Shown here in pieces: positions 8,053-13,019 of a DNA stretch of 13,907 bases. Origin of the DNA: Cacconaster sp045114175 (lineage in GTDB: Bacteria > Bacteroidota > Bacteroidia > Bacteroidales > UBA932); assembly GCA_045114175.1 (NCBI GenBank), contig JBGUJZ010000024.1, positions 1 through 13,907 on the forward strand. The letters run 5' to 3'. The stretch's first letter is position 1; the number at the start of each line of letters is the position of its first letter. The notes beneath the pieces are model-generated. The model was not told the origin of the DNA. It worked only from the letters and a program-made list of their open reading frames with translations, and ran no database searches. The translations under genes and the position numbers were made by a program.

Positions 8053-8205
8053 TTAATAATCACCATTGTTGTTGATTTCACTGGGATCGTAGGTTCCTGC
8101 ACCACCGGAACGGTAAGCTCCCGGGCTCTGGCAGAAAACGCCCTGAACGTTAACCTCGAAGGTCTTGGCCTTCGGGGCAGAATACACTGCTTTTTCAGTT
8201 TTCAT
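8053..8205 (-). CDS. Small Bacteroidales peptide (50 aa), function unknown
   Basis: The ATG at 8203-8205 gives 50 residues. The frame is open upstream to 8259, but that extension would run through the 5'UTR and promoter. The peptide begins MKTEKAVYSAPKAKTFEV, then NVQGVFCQS (Cys25), then a Gly/Asn/Asp-rich tail ending NNNGDY. Short proteins of this layout (YxAPK, a valine-rich strand, a QGVxCQS-like element, then an acidic/Gly/Asn tail) are familiar from Bacteroidales genomes, often just upstream of fimbrillin-like or other surface lipoproteins; their role is not known to me. There is no signal peptide or transmembrane helix. The stop is 12 bp before the 958-aa lipoprotein start, and it is the first gene after the promoter at 8257-8264. 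Its position suggests a leader gene, a cofactor or a ribosomally made peptide; none of these is shown by sequence. Confidence 0.75.
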   Translation of the reverse strand: MKTEKAVYSAPKAKTFEVNVQGVFCQSPGAYRSGGAGTYDPSEINNNGDY

Positions 8206-8256
8206 AAGATATTGTATTTTAGATAGTTTGCGGAAATAGGTATACACACAACCTCG

Positions 8257-8264
8257 CAAAGGTA
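8257..8264 (-). promoter_or_regulatory. -7 promoter element TACCTTTG for the peptide/lipoprotein/nuclease operon
   Basis: On the minus strand TACCTTTG matches the Bacteroidetes -7 consensus TAnnTTTG exactly. It would start transcription near 8250 and leave a leader of about 45 nt before the ATG at 8205. The -33 element (TTTG) is not clear: only a T-rich stretch (CTTTTCCC) lies at roughly the right distance. Confidence 0.6.
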
Positions 8265-8281
8265 CTGAAAGCGAGGGAAAA

Positions 8282-8305
8282 GCGTGCGCGTTTACGCGTA
8301 CGCGT
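8282..8305. promoter_or_regulatory. GC-rich palindrome just upstream of the operon promoter, possible operator
   Basis: GCGTGCGCG-TTTA-CGCGTACGC (8282-8303) is an inverted repeat of 9 bp with one G:T pair and a 4-nt loop. It overlaps a perfect 12-bp palindrome ACGCGTACGCGT (8294-8305). It lies about 18-40 bp upstream of the -7 element, over and just beyond the expected -33 position, where a DNA-binding regulator would act. It is too far from any gene end to be a likely terminator. Confidence 0.4.
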
Positions 8306-8340
8306 GTGGGCGACTTATGAGAAACTTATCAACAAACCGT

Positions 8341-8580
8341 ACTGCAAGCAGCTGGAGGGCGTATGGCGGACGGGTGCGGGATGGGGAGGGACCCGGAGCA
8401 AAGGCGGAGCAGCGAGCGGGCAGGAGGGCGCCGCCTCGTGCGAGAACTTGTCTGACGACCGTTAGGCGCCGCCGAGCGGAGCGAGGTTGCGACTAAAAGG
8501 GAGGAGTTTCGAGCAAGGCGCCCGATGTCTGCGAGCAGCCTTTGTGACATTGGTCCCGAGCCGCCTGCACCCGCCGCCCA
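8341..8580. other. GC-rich non-coding block of unknown nature
   Basis: Four consecutive 60-base lines here count 63-70% GC, against about 35-47% for sampled lines of the lipoprotein gene to its left. The block carries GGCGCCGCC twice (8427-8435, 8465-8473) and a third GGCGCC at 8517-8522. CTCG-TG-CGAG (8435-8444) lies between the first two, so GGCGCC/GGCGCC can pair around a 32-nt loop. Open frames on both strands give only low-complexity Arg/Pro/Ser-rich translations, so I do not call a gene. It sits between a terminator (8628-8653) and a promoter (8257-8264), both facing left. A dispersed intergenic repeat or a structured RNA are the two options I consider. Confidence 0.5.
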
Positions 8581-8627
8581 GCCCGACAGTCCAAAAGTCT
8601 GATTTCTGATTGGATAATGCACTACAC

Positions 8628-8653
8628 AAAAAAGGCCACCCTCTCAGGTGGCC
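8628..8653 (-). terminator. Rho-independent terminator after the 48-aa gene
   Basis: In minus-strand sense GGCCACC-TGAGAG-GGTGGCC is a perfect 7-bp stem followed directly by TTTTTT. It lies 39 bp after the stop codon of the 48-aa ORF (8693), supporting that ORF as a transcribed gene. Confidence 0.85.
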
Positions 8654-8692
8654 CTAAGTCAGGCATCGGTCAGAATCAAGCTATGAATTCAG

Positions 8693-8839
8693 TCAGATCA
8701 CTCTGCGTTGCCGTAAGTGAGCCTTCACGAACTCCTTTTTGCCGTTTCGCCGCCGCCAGTGGCCGCGGACGAGAACGGGTTTGACACGTGTACCTGGTAC
8801 ACAAATGTCAACGCTGATGGTTCCTATGTTTATGATCAT
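8693..8839 (-). CDS. Small basic HxR-motif protein (48 aa), function unknown
   Basis: The ORF starts at ATG 8837-8839 and ends with TGA at 8693-8695. An upstream TTG (8879-8881) would lie inside a promoter element and is rejected. The product begins MIINIGTISVDI and its C-terminal half is strongly basic: VRGHWRRRNGKKEFVKAHLR, with two HxR motifs spaced 16 residues apart. Short proteins with paired V.xHxR / VKxHxR motifs around an NGK turn occur in many bacteria and phages without an assigned role. Support for the gene comes from a perfect -7 element 40 bp upstream (8879-8886) and a clean terminator just downstream. Inside the gene GTGTACC-T-GGTACAC (8788-8802) is a perfect palindrome. The start codon lies in one arm of the 31-bp inverted repeat, an unusual position. 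Confidence 0.6.
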   Translation of the reverse strand: MIINIGTISVDICVPGTRVKPVLVRGHWRRRNGKKEFVKAHLRQRRVI

Positions 8840-8878
8840 GTGTTTAATATTTGGGCTGATTAGGAACGTGAGGGTTGC

Positions 8879-8886
8879 CAAAGGTA
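8879..8886 (-). promoter_or_regulatory. -7 promoter element TACCTTTG for the 48-aa gene
   Basis: This is an exact TAnnTTTG match in minus-strand sense, 39 bp before the ATG at 8839. T-rich sequence (TTTTTC) lies about 20 nt upstream, at the -33 position. It is located between the outer inverted-repeat arms, so an inversion of the segment would reverse its direction. Confidence 0.5.
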
Positions 8887-8900
8887 CCTGCCCGACTGTA

Positions 8901-8950
8901 GAAAAAGAAAGGAGAACGTCTCACCTTTCTTTGGTTCCGACGTTCTCCTT
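8901..8950 (-). terminator. Terminator-like hairpin with an alternative fold
   Basis: In minus-strand sense AAGGAGAACGTC (8950-8939) and GACGTTCTCCTT (8920-8909) form a perfect 12-bp stem with an 18-nt loop, followed by TCTTTTTC (8908-8901). A competing stem pairs AAAGAAAGG with CCTTTCTTT (8932-8924 with 8912-8904), 9 bp with an 11-nt loop. The two share 8909-8912, so only one can form fully. Confidence 0.6.
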
Positions 8951-9001
8951 CACAAAATCGGTCAGGTACGACCGTCGCCCAAATATTAGTTCAATGATCA
9001 T
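8921..9001 (-). CDS. Possible 26-aa leader ORF
   Basis: ATG at 8999-9001 to TGA at 8921-8923 encodes 26 residues (begins MIIELIFGRR, ends ENVGTKER). It starts 9 nt downstream of a perfect -7 element (9010-9017), which would give an almost leaderless message. Its last codons cover the left arm and loop of the terminator-like hairpin 8909-8950, and its stop lies at the end of that loop. This is the arrangement expected for translation-coupled attenuation, but the ORF is short and coding potential cannot be judged from composition. It could be chance. Confidence 0.3.
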   Translation of the reverse strand: MIIELIFGRRSYLTDFVKENVGTKER

Positions 9002-9009
9002 TAACATTG

Positions 9010-9017
9010 CAAAGGTA
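9010..9017 (-). promoter_or_regulatory. -7 promoter element TACCTTTG reading into the inverted repeat
   Basis: This is an exact TAnnTTTG match in minus-strand sense, just outside the right outer arm of the 182-bp repeat. It would start transcription at about 9003, at the edge of that arm. No convincing -33 TTTG is visible. Confidence 0.5.
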
Positions 9018-9119
9018 GCAAGAAATCTCTCTCTTGATGCAGTTGGTTAGAAAAAAACGCTGGTAATTGCTTTCGGGGAAGTCTAATCGTTTGTCACGTC
9101 GGGCTTCAGTAAGAGGTTG

Positions 9120-9155
9120 CCCCGGAGCGGGGAGATCCCCGGTCAAGCCGGGGAT
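9120..9155. repeat. REP-like palindromic element
   Basis: Two hairpins stand side by side: CCCCG-GAG-CGGGG (9120-9132) and ATCCCCGG-TCAAG-CCGGGGAT (9135-9155, perfect 8-bp arms). The GATCCCCGGTCAAGCCGGGGATGAC type of sequence is a recurrent intergenic palindrome in many bacterial genomes. It lies downstream of the terminator of the small lipoprotein. No other copy was seen in this window. Confidence 0.6.
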
Positions 9156-9184
9156 GACGGAAAAGTTCGCGGAGCGCCGATACG

Positions 9185-9213
9185 AAAAAAGGCCACCCTT
9201 TCGGATGGCCTTT
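9185..9213 (-). terminator. Rho-independent terminator of the small lipoprotein gene
   Basis: In minus-strand sense GGCCATCC-GAAA-GGGTGGCC forms an 8-bp stem with one U:G pair and a GAAA tetraloop, followed by TTTTTT (9190-9185). It begins 20 bp after the stop codon at 9231. Its stem sequence resembles that of the terminator at 8628-8653. Confidence 0.85.
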
Positions 9214-9230
9214 AAATCATAGCGTTCAGC

Positions 9231-9689
9231 TTACTTCTGCCTTTCAGCGTAGCAAGGTTTGTTGAACATGTCAATCTCACCCTTGTCACCGGAGTAGGTG
9301 AACTTTATCTCGAGGGTTGCGCCGTACTGGTTGGCGTCTTCCGACTCGTTGGCCAGTTCCCAGCGCTCATACAGATTCTTGGGGAGGCAGGGGCTTTCAC
9401 CATAGGCCTGATGATAGGCCGTTGCGTTGGGACGAGCGTAATACTTGTTCCAGGTGAGTTTCACGACCTTACCGTCGTAAGTATAGGTTCCTTGCCAGCG
9501 GCATCCCCAGGCGCTGATGATGTAGTCTGCCGTCTTATCGGCGTTCAGTTCAAGAACGTAGGCAACATCGTCTTTGCTGTCGGGCGTATTGTATCCATAC
9601 CATTTGCCGACTTCCGTAGCGGAATCGTCGGGATCACAGCTTGCGAAAAGCATTGCGAAAGCTGCAAGAATAACTGCGATTTTCTTCAT
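9231..9689 (-). CDS. Small lipocalin-like lipoprotein
   Basis: The product has 152 residues. A signal peptide ends MLFASC with Cys18 as the lipidation site, followed by an acidic CDPDD, in keeping with the acidic stretch often linked to surface export in Bacteroidetes. The mature part is beta-rich: GKWYGYN, then VLELNADKTADYI, WQGTYTYDGKVVKLTW and ATLEIKFTYSGDKGEIDMF. This looks like the short lipocalin-like/beta-barrel lipoproteins common in the phylum (GxW.G..., ...L.f..dgt...., G.Y...g..i...). The ligand and role are unknown. It has its own -7 element (9710-9717) and its own terminator (9185-9213), so it is probably monocistronic despite following slyD by only 32 bp. Confidence 0.8.
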   Translation of the reverse strand: MKKIAVILAAFAMLFASCDPDDSATEVGKWYGYNTPDSKDDVAYVLELNADKTADYIISAWGCRWQGTYTYDGKVVKLTWNKYYARPNATAYHQAYGESPCLPKNLYERWELANESEDANQYGATLEIKFTYSGDKGEIDMFNKPCYAERQK

Positions 9690-9709
9690 AAGATCCGTTG
9701 TTAGTTTGC

Positions 9710-9717
9710 CAAAGATA
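9710..9717 (-). promoter_or_regulatory. -7 promoter element TATCTTTG of the small lipoprotein gene
   Basis: This is an exact TAnnTTTG match in minus-strand sense, between the slyD stop (9722) and the lipoprotein ATG (9689), leaving a leader of only about 14 nt. A -33 TTTG is not apparent; that position falls within the end of slyD. Confidence 0.6.
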
Positions 9718-9721
9718 ATAA

Positions 9722-10255
9722 TTATTTTCCACAGTTGCTATTGCAGTCGGAGCAATTGCCGTTGCAGCGGTGGGCAAGTTCGCCGTGGAGCCCCTCGGTA
9801 AGCTCCTTGTCGGTAGCCTCGCGGACGGAGACAACGGAACCGGTAAAGTGGAGGGTCTTGCCCGCGAGTTCGTGGTTGAAGTCCATCTTGACCTTCTCAG
9901 GGCCGATTTCCAGCACGCGACCGGGAACCACGCGACCGTCGTTGGTCATCATGGGGATGGTATTGCCTACGTGGACAAGCTTCTCATCCAGCTTGCCGTC
10001 TGTCTCAAAAATGGAGCGCGGCAGATCCAGCACAGCGGAGGCGGAATAGACGCCGTAACCCTCCTCCGGGGAGAGCACGAAGTCGAAACTCTCGCCGACC
10101 TCTTTGCCGAGGACAGCGGCTTCAAACTTGGGCAGGAGATAGCCCATACCAAAAATAAACTCAAGGGGTTTGTCGGCATCGGCGCGGTCGCGCTCGGCAC
10201 CTTCGACCTCCAGTACATACGAGAGGGCGACTACTTTGTTGTCGGAGATTTTCAT
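9722..10255 (-). CDS. slyD: SlyD-type FKBP peptidyl-prolyl cis-trans isomerase
   Basis: This is a 177-residue cytoplasmic folding helper. The ATG at 10253-10255 is preferred (MKISDNKVVALSYVLEV is the normal family start); a longer reading from a TTG at 10264 would overlap nhaC. The FKBP part shows LEFIFGMGYLLPKFEAAVLG and LSPEEGYGVY, with the insert-in-flap chaperone domain between about residues 70 and 125 (PRSIFETDG...GRVVPG). It closes with DFNHELAGKTLHFTGSVVSV. The C-terminus AHRCNGNCSDCNSNCGK has four Cys and a His, recalling the nickel/zinc-binding tail of SlyD, though shorter than in Escherichia coli. The ATG follows the nhaC stop by one base, so the two are co-transcribed. Confidence 0.92.
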   Translation of the reverse strand: MKISDNKVVALSYVLEVEGAERDRADADKPLEFIFGMGYLLPKFEAAVLGKEVGESFDFVLSPEEGYGVYSASAVLDLPRSIFETDGKLDEKLVHVGNTIPMMTNDGRVVPGRVLEIGPEKVKMDFNHELAGKTLHFTGSVVSVREATDKELTEGLHGELAHRCNGNCSDCNSNCGK

Positions 10256-10256
10256 A

Positions 10257-11678
10257 TTATTCAATTCTGTGAATCTTGAAGTTAAAGGCCGCGATCAGGA
10301 TGGCGATCACCGGCGTGATGAGGCAGAAGATGGCGAAAGGAAAGTAGACCATCGTAGCCACACCCAGGACGGTAGACTGGATGACGGCACAGGTATTCCA
10401 CGGGACCAGAACGGAGGTGACGGTGGCCGAATCGCCGAGCGTACGGCTCAGCAGCTCCGGCGCAAAACCGAGTTTCTTGTAGGTGGGGGCGAACATCTTG
10501 CCCGGAAGCAGGATGGCCATATACTGGTCCGAAAGAATCATGTTGGAGACGATGCAGGTTCCCACCGTGGTGGCCACGAGCGAGCCCGCACCGCGAATCA
10601 GTTTGAGGAGCGCATTGGTAATGGTCTCGAGCATACCGCTGCCCGCCAGTGCGCCGCCGGCCGCCATGATGCAGATCACCAGCCAGATGGTGCTGGTCAT
10701 GCCGGACATGCCGTGGGTAGAGGTCAGATTGTCCAGCAGCGGATTGCCGGTACTCACGGCAACGGGGCTGGAGAGCATCTTGAAGATGGCGGTGATGGCG
10801 CTGCCCAGGCCTGTGGCATCGCCCGTAATCTGCTGCACGATCTGCGGCTGCATCCAGAAAGCGACCAGTGCGCCCACGATGGCCGAGATGAAGAGGGTGA
10901 TGAAGGCCGGGACCTTCTTGACCACCATAAAGATGGTAAGGCAGGGAATCAGCAGCAGCCAGGGGGAGATATGGAACGATCCGCTGATGGCATTGAGTTC
11001 GGCGGTCATATCTACTTGGGCGGTGACGGGGATCGTGAGACCCACAATCAGGTAAACCGTGAAGCAGATGACGAAGGCCGGAACAAGGGTGTACAGCGAA
11101 TAGCGGATATACTTGTAAAGATCTGAACCGGCGACGGTTGCAGAGAGGTTAACGGCGTCCGAAAGCGGGGAGAGTTTATCGCCCAGATAGGCGCCGGAGA
11201 TGATGGCACCGGCCAGCCAGCCAACGGGCAGGCCGATCAGTTTGCCGGCCGTGAGCATCGCCACGCCGATGGTTCCAACCGTGGTCCAGGAACTGCCGGC
11301 CAGGATGGAGACCAGGCTGCAGAGCAGGAAGGTGATGAGGATAAAGAAGCGCGGGCTGATGATCTTCAGACCATAATAAATCATGCTCGGCACGATGCCG
11401 GAGAGCATCCAGGTGGCGGTCAGGGCGCCGATGGCGAGCAGGATGAGGAGCGTGGGGGCCGTCTGGCGGATATTGTCCGTGATATCTTCTTCCACCTTGG
11501 TCCAGGGAATCTTGAGGAAGAGGATGGCGATGGCTGCCGTCAGCAGGGTGGAGAGCAGCAGGGCAATCTGGATGGGGCCGGAGGTGGCCTCGTCGCCGAA
11601 GAAGACCACGCTGAGCGCCAGCAGGGCGATGAGCACCAGCAGGGTAGCGATGGAGAGCAGGAGTCCGGGTTTCTTCAT
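10257..11678 (-). CDS. nhaC: NhaC-family Na+/H+ antiporter
   Basis: This 473-residue inner-membrane protein has a run of hydrophobic segments compatible with about 11-12 helices. The family hallmark is present as GAYLGDKLSPLSDAVNLSATVAG in the middle of the protein (break: GAYLGDKLSPLSD then AVNLSATVAG). GSSWTTVGTIGVA precedes it, and RTLGDSATVTSVLVPWNTC is the corresponding motif in the second half. NhaC proteins exchange cytoplasmic Na+ for H+; some relatives exchange organic substrates, so ion specificity is inferred. It begins 6 bp after the stop of tldE and ends 1 bp before slyD. There is no sign of damage and the length is normal. Confidence 0.92.
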   Translation of the reverse strand: MKKPGLLLSIATLLVLIALLALSVVFFGDEATSGPIQIALLLSTLLTAAIAILFLKIPWTKVEEDITDNIRQTAPTLLILLAIGALTATWMLSGIVPSMIYYGLKIISPRFFILITFLLCSLVSILAGSSWTTVGTIGVAMLTAGKLIGLPVGWLAGAIISGAYLGDKLSPLSDAVNLSATVAGSDLYKYIRYSLYTLVPAFVICFTVYLIVGLTIPVTAQVDMTAELNAISGSFHISPWLLLIPCLTIFMVVKKVPAFITLFISAIVGALVAFWMQPQIVQQITGDATGLGSAITAIFKMLSSPVAVSTGNPLLDNLTSTHGMSGMTSTIWLVICIMAAGGALAGSGMLETITNALLKLIRGAGSLVATTVGTCIVSNMILSDQYMAILLPGKMFAPTYKKLGFAPELLSRTLGDSATVTSVLVPWNTCAVIQSTVLGVATMVYFPFAIFCLITPVIAILIAAFNFKIHRIE

Positions 11679-11684
11679 AAGTCT

Positions 11685-13019
11685 CTAAATGCCACTGAAA
11701 TTAACCCTTTCAAAGGCCAGCGAGGGAATGGTCCAGCGCGAGGAACGTCTGGGGTCGTCGCCGGCGGTAATCAGGTGCTGCCACAGGTCGATCATATTGC
11801 CCGTGATGTTCATTTCGCGGACGGGATGCGTCACAACGCCGTTTTCAAAGAGGAAACCGCGGATGCCGTAGGAGAAATCTCCCGTTGCGGAGTTGCAGTT
11901 GCCGCCGTTGAAGTCGGTGATGAGGATTCCCTTGCCTACCTCTTGCAGAAGGGCCGTCAAATTTAACACTTTTTCGGGACTTTCCCCGTTGCGCATGAAG
12001 CGAAGCACGGAAGGGCCGTCGATCGTAACCGGAACGCCCATCTTGGCCGCGTAGTAGTCGGAGATGAAATAGTGGTTCAGGACGCCTCGGGAGATGATTT
12101 CCCGGCGGGCGGTGGCGATGCCGTCGTTGTCGAACAGACGGGATCCGGAGAGGCCGGGGATGAAGGGATCATCCACCAGGGTGAGGCGGTCGGAGAAGAT
12201 CTGCTTGCCCAGGGCGTCCAGCAGGAAAGAGTTGCGCTGCTGCAGCGACCCGCCGCTCATGGCGCGGATGATGGGGGCCACCACCTTGGCCGAGCTCATA
12301 TTGTCTATCACGATGTTGTAGCGCCCGCTGCGCAGTTTGCGGGGATGCAGCTGATCCAGTGCGCGTTGCAGGGCGCGACGGCCGCAACCTTCGCACGGGG
12401 CTTCGTCCAGCCGGATGCCACTCTCGTACCACCATGCCTCGGGCTTTTCGTCGCCGCGGCCGCGGATGGAAACCGTGGCGTTGATGGTGTGGGTGGTTTG
12501 CAGGGTCTCCCCGTGGAAGCCCTGGCTGTCAGCCGTATAGGAATAGTCCACCGTGTCGCCCCACTCGGTTTCTACCGAGAGCAGGCGGGGATGCTGGCCG
12601 TAGATTTCTGCGGAGGCCACCATCGCGCGCTCGCGCCGAAGTTCGGGCGTCAGCGATTCAACGGCCGGATCGTATTGCTGCAGGTCCACCTCGGGACCGT
12701 GATAACAGAGGGAGGGGTCGGGGAGTCGGCGGCATTCGTCGCGCGTCATCAGACGGGTGGAGGCGGCCGCATTGCGGATGAATGTGCGCAGGGCATCCGG
12801 ATCCAAACGGTTGGTGGAGAAGGAGCCGTAGCAGCCGTCTATGTAGAGCTGGATGAAAAGCGTAGAGCCGCTGCTGCTCAGCATCTTATCCAGCTGGTTG
12901 TCCAGTACGGTGGCGGAGTTTTCAATGGAACGCTCCAGCGCGATGCGGGCCTGCGTGGCGCCCTCTTCCCGGGCCATCTGCAGGGCCGTTTCTACGATGC
13001 GATGGTCGAACTGAATCAT
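11685..13019 (-). CDS. pmbA: TldE/PmbA, partner subunit of the TldD/TldE metalloprotease
   Basis: The product has 444 residues, normal for the family. The C-terminal half carries the TldE signature GGNCNSATGDFSYGIRG at about 372-388, followed by FENGVVTHPVREMNITGNM. SGRYNIVIDN...AP at about 231-249 and LVDDPFIPGLSGSRLFDNDG at 281-300 are the other conserved segments. It has no HExxxH, as expected, since metal and catalysis reside in TldD. The heterodimer degrades unfolded peptides and in some bacteria matures modified peptides such as microcin B17; which applies here is not visible. Its ATG overlaps the tldD TGA by 4 bp (13016-13019). Confidence 0.93.
   Translation of the reverse strand: MIQFDHRIVETALQMAREEGATQARIALERSIENSATVLDNQLDKMLSSSGSTLFIQLYIDGCYGSFSTNRLDPDALRTFIRNAAASTRLMTRDECRRLPDPSLCYHGPEVDLQQYDPAVESLTPELRRERAMVASAEIYGQHPRLLSVETEWGDTVDYSYTADSQGFHGETLQTTHTINATVSIRGRGDEKPEAWWYESGIRLDEAPCEGCGRRALQRALDQLHPRKLRSGRYNIVIDNMSSAKVVAPIIRAMSGGSLQQRNSFLLDALGKQIFSDRLTLVDDPFIPGLSGSRLFDNDGIATARREIISRGVLNHYFISDYYAAKMGVPVTIDGPSVLRFMRNGESPEKVLNLTALLQEVGKGILITDFNGGNCNSATGDFSYGIRGFLFENGVVTHPVREMNITGNMIDLWQHLITAGDDPRRSSRWTIPSLAFERVNFSGI

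Larger units (their letters stand above)
8826..9007. repeat. 182-bp nested inverted repeat enclosing a promoter element and a hairpin
   Basis: The outer arms 8826-8856 and 8977-9007 match at 25 of 31 positions when one is reverse-complemented: ATGTT, ATGATCAT and TAATATTTGGGC match, with a 5-nt divergent centre. Inside, 8884-8897 and 8956-8969 pair through GTACCTG and CCGA. Innermost, 8909-8920 and 8939-8950 pair perfectly over 12 bp. The 120 bp between the outer arms contains one -7 element and a terminator-like hairpin. I saw no clear target-site duplication. It could be an invertible promoter segment, a MITE-like element, or a highly structured leader. Confidence 0.6.

Noticed and set aside
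8284..8622. ORFs on both strands within the GC-rich block (8284-8496 plus, 8329-8622 minus)
   Set aside because: Translations are low-complexity Arg/Ala/Pro/Ser sequence expected by chance at about 70% GC. No start context, signal or family motif was seen, and the minus ORF would begin just after a terminator.
8739..9050. Plus-strand ORF of 103 codons across the inverted repeat
   Set aside because: It runs antisense to the supported minus-strand unit, through its promoters and terminator hairpin, with no promoter of its own seen. Its resemblance to the minus-strand product (PNI..MIIN) is caused by the inverted DNA arms.
10072..10264. TTG start of slyD at 10264 giving three extra residues
   Set aside because: The ATG at 10255 matches the normal SlyD start and follows the nhaC stop by one base; the longer form would need a rare start inside nhaC.
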